DNA from: JBFWVD01 sp050246915
Lineage (GTDB): Bacteria; Actinomycetota; Acidimicrobiia; Acidimicrobiales; Ilumatobacteraceae
DNA length: 9,795 nt
Assembly: GCA_050246915.1 (NCBI GenBank)
Contig: JBFWVD010000136.1
Coordinates: forward strand, 1-9,795
Direction of reading: 5' to 3'
Of this stretch, positions 1 to 6,958 are shown in pieces. Numbering within the stretch: position 1 is the first letter of the stretch; the number at the start of each line of letters is the position of its first letter. The notes beneath the pieces are model-generated. The model did no database searches. It was given only the letters and a program-made list of their open reading frames with translations, and had not been told where the DNA came from. Made by a program: the position numbers and the translations under genes.

Positions 1-228
1 GTTGATGGTGCTGGTGCCGGGTTGGTTTTGGTTGGCGGGCCAGATGGTGACGTAGCCGCTTTCGGTGGGTTGGTCGATGGTGAGGTTGAGGGCGACGGAG
101 TCGACTCCGGTTGCGGGGATGCCGTTGCGGCCGGTGACTTGGAGTTTGCGGGTGGTTCCGGCGCAGACGCGGTCGGTGGTGTTGCCGGTGTCGAGGACGC
201 GGTCGGGACTGGTCCCGGTGAGACCACC
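1..228 (-). repeat. C-terminal module 1 of A copy 1 (partial)
   Basis: This stretch encodes residues 828-903 of A copy 1 and is identical to 3366-3593. The rest of this module and the expected second module lie beyond the left edge. Confidence 0.88.
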
Positions 229-2709
229 CGCAGGCGTCACCACTCCCGGGAGCACCACCGGGGGAGGCGGAGGTGGCGTCGTCGTGGCGGTCGCCTCAGC
301 GATCGTCGGCAGGACACGATCGACCGTGGTCGTGGCCCCTGGGCCGACGATGACCGCTTGGGGCGGCGGCGACTGTCCATCCCCTTCGTCAGCGGAGTAC
401 AGGCCCGATCCCGGTGGTGGCAGGACGTACACCGTGCCTGCGCCGGGCAGGACTTCGGTGAATGCGTAGTGACCATTCCCGTCGGTGACGGCGTACCGGG
501 TTTCACCGGGCTCGAAGTAGTCCATCGTCACCAGGGCTCCCGACACGGGAGTTCCTGACGAGGACCGCACGACTCCGGCGATGGTGCCGGGGGTGAGCTG
601 GGAGTACTGCACCGGGGTGAGGCCGATGCTCCCACCCCCCGCTGGCATCACGAACGTGCCTCGGCTTGTCGGTGACGTCGTCGACGTCCCGGGACCAGTC
701 CACCAGGATGGATCGGCACGACCAGCCGATGTTCGTGCGTAGACCTGGTAGCTCCCGGCGAGAGTCCTCAGCGACCAATTCGCGCCGTTGGCACCGGCCG
801 GGCTGAGGGGGGTGGTGCCTCGCAACAGTCCGGTGGTGGTGTTCACGATCTCGACGTCCTCAACGAGGGCACGACCATCGGTCATCTGCACGGCACCGGT
901 CAGGATCGAACCGCGCTCCACGGTTCCCGTGACCGAGGTTGTCTGCCCGGCGGCGACTTGGATCTCGACGGGGGCGCCGCTCGCTGAGCGCAGGAACTGT
1001 GGCGGGACGGCATCCAGATACGTCTGGGGGCCAGCGGGGTCGAGCGCGTAGGAGACGAAGATCCGGTAGCGACCCGGTGTCAGGCCGTCAAAGCGGAGGT
1101 GGCCCGCCGAGGAGCCCGATGCGCGGTTGGATGAGTTGATGCCCACGCCGCCGACCGGAACAGCGATGGCATACATGCCGGTGACCGAGGCACCGTCGTC
1201 AATCGAGATCGCAACACTGATCGCAGCACCGGCGCGAGCGGTGATGTTGACACCCGATGTCACGCCCCCGGCTGTCACGGCAACGGGCGTTGCACCACCA
1301 CGACCTGGCGCGTTGGGGTGGTAGGTGAGCTCGAGGCCAGCCGGGTTGGAGTATCCGTATCCGCCCGGGCTCGAGGCCCCTGTGCGAACGACGTACTGCC
1401 CGGCCACCAGACCAGTGATCGTGAACGTGCCATCGGCCGCAGTGAGTGCGGCGACCGGGGAACCACCAACGGTGGGTTCGGCGAACACCGAAGTGTTCGC
1501 TGCCGCACCATTTGGGCCGACGACTCGGCCCGTGATGGATCCGGTTGGGGCGACCGTGAGGTCGACCCTGTAGGCGGTGGGAGCCGAGACCGTGAGCTGC
1601 GCTGATGCCTCGCGCGCCTTGACCGTGTAGATACCGGGAGCGATGCGCCCGACGTTGTAGTTGCCAGCCCCGTCGATGTAGCTGGTCGTGACCGTCCTAC
1701 CGCCCTGGGTCACGAGGAGATTGTTGCCGACGACCGAGCCGCCCCCTGCGACGGTCACGTTCCCCGACAGCGTGGCGGCCGCTGACAGGACGGGATTCCA
1801 GGTGACGGTCTGATTGGCAGTGAACTGCACCGCCACCGCGCTGTTGGCGGAACTGACGTTGGGATACCAGACCTCGGTCAGATTCGTAGGACCGATCACC
1901 CTGATGGAGTAGCGACCGGGTGGGATGGACGAGATGGAGAACGTGCCGTCGGGGCGAATGAACGTGTTGGCGGCACCTTCGACGAGGACTGCGCCGCTTG
2001 TTATGGGCCCCGACGGGCCGGTCACGGTCCCGATGAGGATTGCTCCTGGGTGCAGCACGACGTCGCGCACGACAGTCCCTCCGTCGGTCACCTGGACGGT
2101 GTCCGTGGAGCGGTAGCCCACCAAGTTGGTCCCGGAAGGCGGCGACACAGTGATCGCCAGAGCGCCGACGGGCTGATGGGGAAGCGTGTAGACGCCCGAC
2201 GCGTTCGTCGACGCCGCATTGACGCTGGATCCAGGCCACACGGTTGCGCCAACGACGGGATTGCCGGCTTCATCGCGAACCGTCCCAGTGATGGTGCCGC
2301 CTGCGTCGAGCAGAATGGCGACGTTGCTCACCGATTGCCCGTCGGCGACGAGGATGGCTCCGCCGGGGAGTGGATAGGCGTTGTTGATGAAGCCGGCATA
2401 GGGAACCGACGCCGGTACGTTGACGCTGATCGCATAGCGCCCGGCGGGAACGGCAGCGGAGAACGTTCCGTTCGCAGCGCTGGTGAGGAAACGCGACTGG
2501 AACCCGGCGGGGGCGGTGCTTCCATCGGACGTGGACCAATAGATCGTCACGCCCACCCCGGCGACGGGAGAGCCTGTCGCTCGTCCGGTCACCGTCCCGG
2601 AGATCGAGCCATCGGCGGCGTGCGCCGGTGGCGCAATTGAGGTTGACGCGGCGAGCGCAAGGCCGGTACACGCAAGTGCAGTTGCGAACAACACCACGAT
2701 CTTGCGCAT
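1..2709 (-). CDS. Secreted multi-repeat surface protein A, copy 1 (3' end cut by window edge)
   Basis: This is the left-hand copy of gene A. The start is the ATG at 2707-2709, and the frame is open to position 1, giving 903 residues of an expected 1069. Every visible base matches copy 2 (3366-6074), so the visible protein is identical: signal peptide 1-31, about eight carboxypeptidase-regulatory/CnaB-like beta-sandwich repeats, a linker with six prolines (812-817), and the first 76 residues of the first C-terminal module. The rest of that module, the second module and the stop lie off the left edge, so I cannot say whether the gene is intact there. It sits 155 bp downstream of copy 2 with the same leader and upstream motif. 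Role: probably an exported structural or adhesive protein; the specific function is unknown. An identical tandem copy means either very recent duplication, ongoing gene conversion, or an assembly duplication. Confidence 0.85.
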   Translation of the reverse strand, partial: MRKIVVLFATALACTGLALAASTSIAPPAHAADGSISGTVTGRATGSPVAGVGVTIYWSTSDGSTAPAGFQSRFLTSAANGTFSAAVPAGRYAISVNVPASVPYAGFINNAYPLPGGAILVADGQSVSNVAILLDAGGTITGTVRDEAGNPVVGATVWPGSSVNAASTNASGVYTLPHQPVGALAITVSPPSGTNLVGYRSTDTVQVTDGGTVVRDVVLHPGAILIGTVTGPSGPITSGAVLVEGAANTFIRPDGTFSISSIPPGRYSIRVIGPTNLTEVWYPNVSSANSAVAVQFTANQTVTWNPVLSAAATLSGNVTVAGGGSVVGNNLLVTQGGRTVTTSYIDGAGNYNVGRIAPGIYTVKAREASAQLTVSAPTAYRVDLTVAPTGSITGRVVGPNGAAANTSVFAEPTVGGSPVAALTAADGTFTITGLVAGQYVVRTGASSPGGYGYSNPAGLELTYHPNAPGRGGATPVAVTAGGVTSGVNITARAGAAISVAISIDDGASVTGMYAIAVPVGGVGINSSNRASGSSAGHLRFDGLTPGRYRIFVSYALDPAGPQTYLDAVPPQFLRSASGAPVEIQVAAGQTTSVTGTVERGSILTGAVQMTDGRALVEDVEIVNTTTGLLRGTTPLSPAGANGANWSLRTLAGSYQVYARTSAGRADPSWWTGPGTSTTSPTSRGTFVMPAGGGSIGLTPVQYSQLTPGTIAGVVRSSSGTPVSGALVTMDYFEPGETRYAVTDGNGHYAFTEVLPGAGTVYVLPPPGSGLYSADEGDGQSPPPQAVIVGPGATTTVDRVLPTIAEATATTTPPPPPPVVLPGVVTPAGGLTGTSPDRVLDTGNTTDRVCAGTTRKLQVTGRNGIPATGVDSVALNLTIDQPTESGYVTIWPANQNQPGTSTIN

Positions 2710-2716
2710 TCGCCCG

Positions 2717-2720
2717 CTCC
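2717..2720 (-). promoter_or_regulatory. Shine-Dalgarno of gene A copy 1
   Basis: GGAG read on the minus strand, 7 nt before the ATG at 2707-2709. It favours this start over the in-frame ATG at 2770-2772, which would put a basic, non-hydrophobic stretch in front of the signal peptide. Confidence 0.75.
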
Positions 2721-2785
2721 ATTCGAGATCAGCCCGTTTCCGTCGAGCAGCCGCTGGTGGGCGCCCGCGCACGGAATGCGGTCAG

Positions 2786-2814
2786 AATGCCACACGCGGG
2801 CACTGTCGTTCACC
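2786..2814 (-). promoter_or_regulatory. Upstream motif of gene A copy 1
   Basis: Identical to the motif upstream of copy 2, since the duplication includes the intergenic region. Copy 1 may therefore have its own promoter and need not depend on read-through from copy 2. Confidence 0.4.
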
Positions 2815-2864
2815 TGACCTTGATCGATCATTGCCGGCCATCGGGGGGAAGCACCCGTGGTGGG

Positions 2865-3593
2865 TCAGGCGGCGTTGAAGTAGCCGACGGTGTCGATGAC
2901 GATGCGGGCGCAGCCGTTGTAGTTGGTGATGTTGATGGTGCCGTCGGGTGCGACTTTGGTGATGGCGGAGTTGGCGATGGTTTGGCCGCGGGTGAAGTTG
3001 ATGGTGCTGGTGCCGGGTTGGTTTTGGTTGGCGGGCCAGATGGTGACGTAGCCGCTTTCGGTGGGTTGGTCGATGGTGAGGTTGAGGGCGACGGAGTCGA
3101 CTCCGGTTGCGGGGATGCCGTTGTGGCCGGTGACTTGGAGTTTGCGGGTGGTTCCGGCGCAGACGCGGTCGGTGGTGTTGCCGGTGTCGAGGACGCGGTC
3201 GGGGTTGGTGCCGGTGAAGCCGCCTGCGCCTGGTGTGCCGGCGTTGAAGTAGCCGACGGTGTCGATGACGATGCGGGCGCAGCCGTTGTAGTTGGTGATG
3301 TTGATGGTGCCGTCGGGTGCGACTTTGGTGATGGCGGAGTTGGCGATGGTTTGGTTGCGGGTGAAGTTGATGGTGCTGGTGCCGGGTTGGTTTTGGTTGG
3401 CGGGCCAGATGGTGACGTAGCCGCTTTCGGTGGGTTGGTCGATGGTGAGGTTGAGGGCGACGGAGTCGACTCCGGTTGCGGGGATGCCGTTGCGGCCGGT
3501 GACTTGGAGTTTGCGGGTGGTTCCGGCGCAGACGCGGTCGGTGGTGTTGCCGGTGTCGAGGACGCGGTCGGGACTGGTCCCGGTGAGACCACC
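2865..3593 (-). repeat. Two direct 369-bp repeats encoding the C-terminal modules of A copy 2
   Basis: The last 242 residues of A are two copies of a 123-residue unit (119 residues of domain plus a short GTPGA-type linker). On the plus strand the second module covers 2868-3224 and the first 3237-3593. Past the first few codons of each module the copies differ by only two residues: Asn (first) against Gly (second) in the N-F-T-R-x-Q-T stretch, and Arg against His in the T-G-x-N-G-I-P stretch (the base at 3494). Each has one Cys near the front (V-C-A-G-T-T) and one near the end (N-G-C-A-R-I), which could pair after export. Confidence 0.93.
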
Positions 3594-6074
3594 CGCAGGC
3601 GTCACCACTCCCGGGAGCACCACCGGGGGAGGCGGAGGTGGCGTCGTCGTGGCGGTCGCCTCAGCGATCGTCGGCAGGACACGATCGACCGTGGTCGTGG
3701 CCCCTGGGCCGACGATGACCGCTTGGGGCGGCGGCGACTGTCCATCCCCTTCGTCAGCGGAGTACAGGCCCGATCCCGGTGGTGGCAGGACGTACACCGT
3801 GCCTGCGCCGGGCAGGACTTCGGTGAATGCGTAGTGACCATTCCCGTCGGTGACGGCGTACCGGGTTTCACCGGGCTCGAAGTAGTCCATCGTCACCAGG
3901 GCTCCCGACACGGGAGTTCCTGACGAGGACCGCACGACTCCGGCGATGGTGCCGGGGGTGAGCTGGGAGTACTGCACCGGGGTGAGGCCGATGCTCCCAC
4001 CCCCCGCTGGCATCACGAACGTGCCTCGGCTTGTCGGTGACGTCGTCGACGTCCCGGGACCAGTCCACCAGGATGGATCGGCACGACCAGCCGATGTTCG
4101 TGCGTAGACCTGGTAGCTCCCGGCGAGAGTCCTCAGCGACCAATTCGCGCCGTTGGCACCGGCCGGGCTGAGGGGGGTGGTGCCTCGCAACAGTCCGGTG
4201 GTGGTGTTCACGATCTCGACGTCCTCAACGAGGGCACGACCATCGGTCATCTGCACGGCACCGGTCAGGATCGAACCGCGCTCCACGGTTCCCGTGACCG
4301 AGGTTGTCTGCCCGGCGGCGACTTGGATCTCGACGGGGGCGCCGCTCGCTGAGCGCAGGAACTGTGGCGGGACGGCATCCAGATACGTCTGGGGGCCAGC
4401 GGGGTCGAGCGCGTAGGAGACGAAGATCCGGTAGCGACCCGGTGTCAGGCCGTCAAAGCGGAGGTGGCCCGCCGAGGAGCCCGATGCGCGGTTGGATGAG
4501 TTGATGCCCACGCCGCCGACCGGAACAGCGATGGCATACATGCCGGTGACCGAGGCACCGTCGTCAATCGAGATCGCAACACTGATCGCAGCACCGGCGC
4601 GAGCGGTGATGTTGACACCCGATGTCACGCCCCCGGCTGTCACGGCAACGGGCGTTGCACCACCACGACCTGGCGCGTTGGGGTGGTAGGTGAGCTCGAG
4701 GCCAGCCGGGTTGGAGTATCCGTATCCGCCCGGGCTCGAGGCCCCTGTGCGAACGACGTACTGCCCGGCCACCAGACCAGTGATCGTGAACGTGCCATCG
4801 GCCGCAGTGAGTGCGGCGACCGGGGAACCACCAACGGTGGGTTCGGCGAACACCGAAGTGTTCGCTGCCGCACCATTTGGGCCGACGACTCGGCCCGTGA
4901 TGGATCCGGTTGGGGCGACCGTGAGGTCGACCCTGTAGGCGGTGGGAGCCGAGACCGTGAGCTGCGCTGATGCCTCGCGCGCCTTGACCGTGTAGATACC
5001 GGGAGCGATGCGCCCGACGTTGTAGTTGCCAGCCCCGTCGATGTAGCTGGTCGTGACCGTCCTACCGCCCTGGGTCACGAGGAGATTGTTGCCGACGACC
5101 GAGCCGCCCCCTGCGACGGTCACGTTCCCCGACAGCGTGGCGGCCGCTGACAGGACGGGATTCCAGGTGACGGTCTGATTGGCAGTGAACTGCACCGCCA
5201 CCGCGCTGTTGGCGGAACTGACGTTGGGATACCAGACCTCGGTCAGATTCGTAGGACCGATCACCCTGATGGAGTAGCGACCGGGTGGGATGGACGAGAT
5301 GGAGAACGTGCCGTCGGGGCGAATGAACGTGTTGGCGGCACCTTCGACGAGGACTGCGCCGCTTGTTATGGGCCCCGACGGGCCGGTCACGGTCCCGATG
5401 AGGATTGCTCCTGGGTGCAGCACGACGTCGCGCACGACAGTCCCTCCGTCGGTCACCTGGACGGTGTCCGTGGAGCGGTAGCCCACCAAGTTGGTCCCGG
5501 AAGGCGGCGACACAGTGATCGCCAGAGCGCCGACGGGCTGATGGGGAAGCGTGTAGACGCCCGACGCGTTCGTCGACGCCGCATTGACGCTGGATCCAGG
5601 CCACACGGTTGCGCCAACGACGGGATTGCCGGCTTCATCGCGAACCGTCCCAGTGATGGTGCCGCCTGCGTCGAGCAGAATGGCGACGTTGCTCACCGAT
5701 TGCCCGTCGGCGACGAGGATGGCTCCGCCGGGGAGTGGATAGGCGTTGTTGATGAAGCCGGCATAGGGAACCGACGCCGGTACGTTGACGCTGATCGCAT
5801 AGCGCCCGGCGGGAACGGCAGCGGAGAACGTTCCGTTCGCAGCGCTGGTGAGGAAACGCGACTGGAACCCGGCGGGGGCGGTGCTTCCATCGGACGTGGA
5901 CCAATAGATCGTCACGCCCACCCCGGCGACGGGAGAGCCTGTCGCTCGTCCGGTCACCGTCCCGGAGATCGAGCCATCGGCGGCGTGCGCCGGTGGCGCA
6001 ATTGAGGTTGACGCGGCGAGCGCAAGGCCGGTACACGCAAGTGCAGTTGCGAACAACACCACGATCTTGCGCAT
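2865..6074 (-). CDS. Secreted multi-repeat surface protein A, copy 2 (1069 aa)
   Basis: The protein starts MRKIVVLF and has a Sec signal peptide: basic start, hydrophobic core, and an A-H-A site with cleavage after residue 31. The mature part holds about eight repeats of the carboxypeptidase-regulatory/CnaB type (G-x-I-x-G-x-V at the start, D-G-x-Y/F ... P-G-x-Y at the end), at roughly 34-100, 137-190, 222-272, 311-365, 388-444, 494-553, 599-660 and 707-765. WYPN (281-284) and YHPN (463-466) recur between repeats. A Pro-rich linker (796-827) leads to two modules, 828-945 and 951-1069, with RVLDTG at the front and VGYFNA at the end, two Cys each. No sortase motif, lipobox or C-terminal anchor is seen. 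I chose the ATG at 6074 over one 21 codons upstream because GGAG lies 7 nt before it and gene B has the same start. Family knowledge: such folds are typical of surface, adhesin-like or matrix proteins. The function here is inferred, and the ligand is unknown. Confidence 0.92.
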   Translation of the reverse strand: MRKIVVLFATALACTGLALAASTSIAPPAHAADGSISGTVTGRATGSPVAGVGVTIYWSTSDGSTAPAGFQSRFLTSAANGTFSAAVPAGRYAISVNVPASVPYAGFINNAYPLPGGAILVADGQSVSNVAILLDAGGTITGTVRDEAGNPVVGATVWPGSSVNAASTNASGVYTLPHQPVGALAITVSPPSGTNLVGYRSTDTVQVTDGGTVVRDVVLHPGAILIGTVTGPSGPITSGAVLVEGAANTFIRPDGTFSISSIPPGRYSIRVIGPTNLTEVWYPNVSSANSAVAVQFTANQTVTWNPVLSAAATLSGNVTVAGGGSVVGNNLLVTQGGRTVTTSYIDGAGNYNVGRIAPGIYTVKAREASAQLTVSAPTAYRVDLTVAPTGSITGRVVGPNGAAANTSVFAEPTVGGSPVAALTAADGTFTITGLVAGQYVVRTGASSPGGYGYSNPAGLELTYHPNAPGRGGATPVAVTAGGVTSGVNITARAGAAISVAISIDDGASVTGMYAIAVPVGGVGINSSNRASGSSAGHLRFDGLTPGRYRIFVSYALDPAGPQTYLDAVPPQFLRSASGAPVEIQVAAGQTTSVTGTVERGSILTGAVQMTDGRALVEDVEIVNTTTGLLRGTTPLSPAGANGANWSLRTLAGSYQVYARTSAGRADPSWWTGPGTSTTSPTSRGTFVMPAGGGSIGLTPVQYSQLTPGTIAGVVRSSSGTPVSGALVTMDYFEPGETRYAVTDGNGHYAFTEVLPGAGTVYVLPPPGSGLYSADEGDGQSPPPQAVIVGPGATTTVDRVLPTIAEATATTTPPPPPPVVLPGVVTPAGGLTGTSPDRVLDTGNTTDRVCAGTTRKLQVTGRNGIPATGVDSVALNLTIDQPTESGYVTIWPANQNQPGTSTINFTRNQTIANSAITKVAPDGTINITNYNGCARIVIDTVGYFNAGTPGAGGFTGTNPDRVLDTGNTTDRVCAGTTRKLQVTGHNGIPATGVDSVALNLTIDQPTESGYVTIWPANQNQPGTSTINFTRGQTIANSAITKVAPDGTINITNYNGCARIVIDTVGYFNAA

Positions 6075-6100
6075 TCGCCCGCTCCATTCGAGATCAGCCC
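5953..6100 (-). repeat. 5' block shared by genes A and B
   Basis: This block runs from 26 nt before the start codon through the signal peptide to about residue 40. It is highly similar to 9297-9444 of gene B, with no gaps, and also occurs at 2588-2735 for A copy 1. Similarity falls off sharply on both sides: the upstream regions differ, and the coding sequence after the first strand of the first repeat is diverged. Confidence 0.75.
6082..6085 (-). promoter_or_regulatory. Shine-Dalgarno of gene A copy 2
   Basis: GGAG on the minus strand, 7 nt before the ATG at 6072-6074. It sits inside the in-frame extension starting at 6137, so it argues for the downstream start. Confidence 0.75.
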
Positions 6101-6150
6101 GTTTCCGTCGAGCAGCCGCTGGTGGGCGCCCGCGCACGGAATGCGGTCAG

Positions 6151-6179
6151 AATGCCACACGCGGGCACTGTCGTTCACC
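6151..6179 (-). promoter_or_regulatory. Upstream motif of gene A copy 2 shared with gene B
   Basis: On the minus strand GGTGAA, 14 nt, then GTGTGGCATT, with the same internal spacing as upstream of B and nearly the same distance from the start codon (80 against 82 nt). The flanking sequence is not conserved, which makes the match more meaningful. Only one arm of the inverted repeat of B is present here. Confidence 0.4.
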
Positions 6180-6229
6180 TGACCTTGATCGATCATTGCC
6201 GGCCATCGGGGGGAAGCACCCGTGGTGGG

Positions 6230-6958
6230 TCAGGCGGCGTTGAAGTAGCCGACGGTGTCGATGACGATGCGGGCGCAGCCGTTGTAGTTGGTGATGTTGA
6301 TGGTGCCGTCGGGTGCGACTTTGGTGATGGCGGAGTTGGCGATGGTTTGGCCGCGGGTGAAGTTGATGGTGCTGGTGCCGGGTTGGTTTTGGTTGGCGGG
6401 CCAGATGGTGACGTAGCCGCTTTCGGTGGGTTGGTCGATGGTGAGGTTGAGGGCGACGGAGTCGACTCCGGTTGCGGGGATGCCGTTGTGGCCGGTGACT
6501 TGGAGTTTGCGGGTGGTTCCGGCGCAGACGCGGTCGGTGGTGTTGCCGGTGTCGAGGACGCGGTCGGGGTTGGTGCCGGTGAAGCCGCCTGCGCCTGGTG
6601 TGCCGGCGTTGAAGTAGCCGACGGTGTCGATGACGATGCGGGCGCAGCCGTTGTAGTTGGTGATGTTGATGGTGCCGTCGGGTGCGACTTTGGTGATGGC
6701 GGAGTTGGCGATGGTTTGGTTGCGGGTGAAGTTGATGGTGCTGGTGCCGGGTTGGTTTTGGTTGGCGGGCCAGATGGTGACGTAGCCGCTTTCGGTGGGT
6801 TGGTCGATGGTGAGGTTGAGGGCGACGGAGTCGACTCCGGTTGCGGGGATGCCGTTGTGGCCGGTGACTTGGAGTTTGCGGGTGGTTCCGGCGCAGACGC
6901 GGTCGGTGGTGTTGCCGGTGTCGAGGACACGGTCGGGACTGGTCCCGGTGAGACCACC
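6230..6958 (-). repeat. Two direct 369-bp repeats encoding the C-terminal modules of B
   Basis: This is the same pair of modules as in A, encoding residues 821-1062 of protein B. The DNA is identical to the pair in A copy 2 except at 6859 and 6929. In B both modules have His in the T-G-H-N-G-I-P stretch, so the two modules of B are even closer to each other than those of A. Confidence 0.93.

Larger units (their letters stand above)
1..6858. repeat. 3365-bp perfect tandem duplication (gene A plus intergenic region)
   Basis: Positions 1-3493 reappear at 3366-6858 with a constant offset of 3365. I found no difference in the stretches compared by eye, and translations in several frames are identical at this offset. 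The unit spans the gene A coding region, its start region and the 155-bp intergenic region. The first mismatches are 3494 (c) against 6859 (t) and 3564 (g) against 6929 (a), where copy 2 is being compared with gene B rather than with another copy of A. The left limit is unknown because the window starts inside a copy. Confidence 0.93.

Noticed and set aside
2821..2830. Palindrome TGATCGATCA in the intergenic region (also 6186-6195) as an operator.
   Set aside because: It is absent before gene B, is short enough to occur by chance, and is present twice only because the region is duplicated.
2831..2864. Possible terminator after gene A copy 2 (and at 6196-6229 after gene B).
   Set aside because: Only a stem of about four base pairs with no U-run can be drawn; too weak to annotate.
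2828..3592. Minus-strand open frame of 254 codons rich in Pro, Ser, Thr and Ala, overlapping the end of gene A, and its copy at 6193-6957.
   Set aside because: It is a shifted frame of the same repeats. It looks like a mucin-type protein only because of the base composition, and it has no start signal of its own.
2865..3593. The regular repeats suggested a CRISPR-like or satellite array.
   Set aside because: The period is 369 bp, the repeats are continuous coding sequence with no spacers, and both units translate in frame into a domain.
2628..3923. Long plus-strand open frame (431 codons) rich in Gly, Asp and Val, and its copy at 5993-7117.
   Set aside because: It is antisense to the module region, where codons ending only in C or A leave other frames without stops. 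The signal peptide, Shine-Dalgarno and paralogue conservation all support the minus-strand frame.
6075..6137. An in-frame upstream ATG adding 21 residues to protein A (also at 2710-2772).
   Set aside because: It would place a basic stretch before the signal peptide, has no paralogous counterpart in gene B, and ignores the well-placed GGAG before the second ATG.
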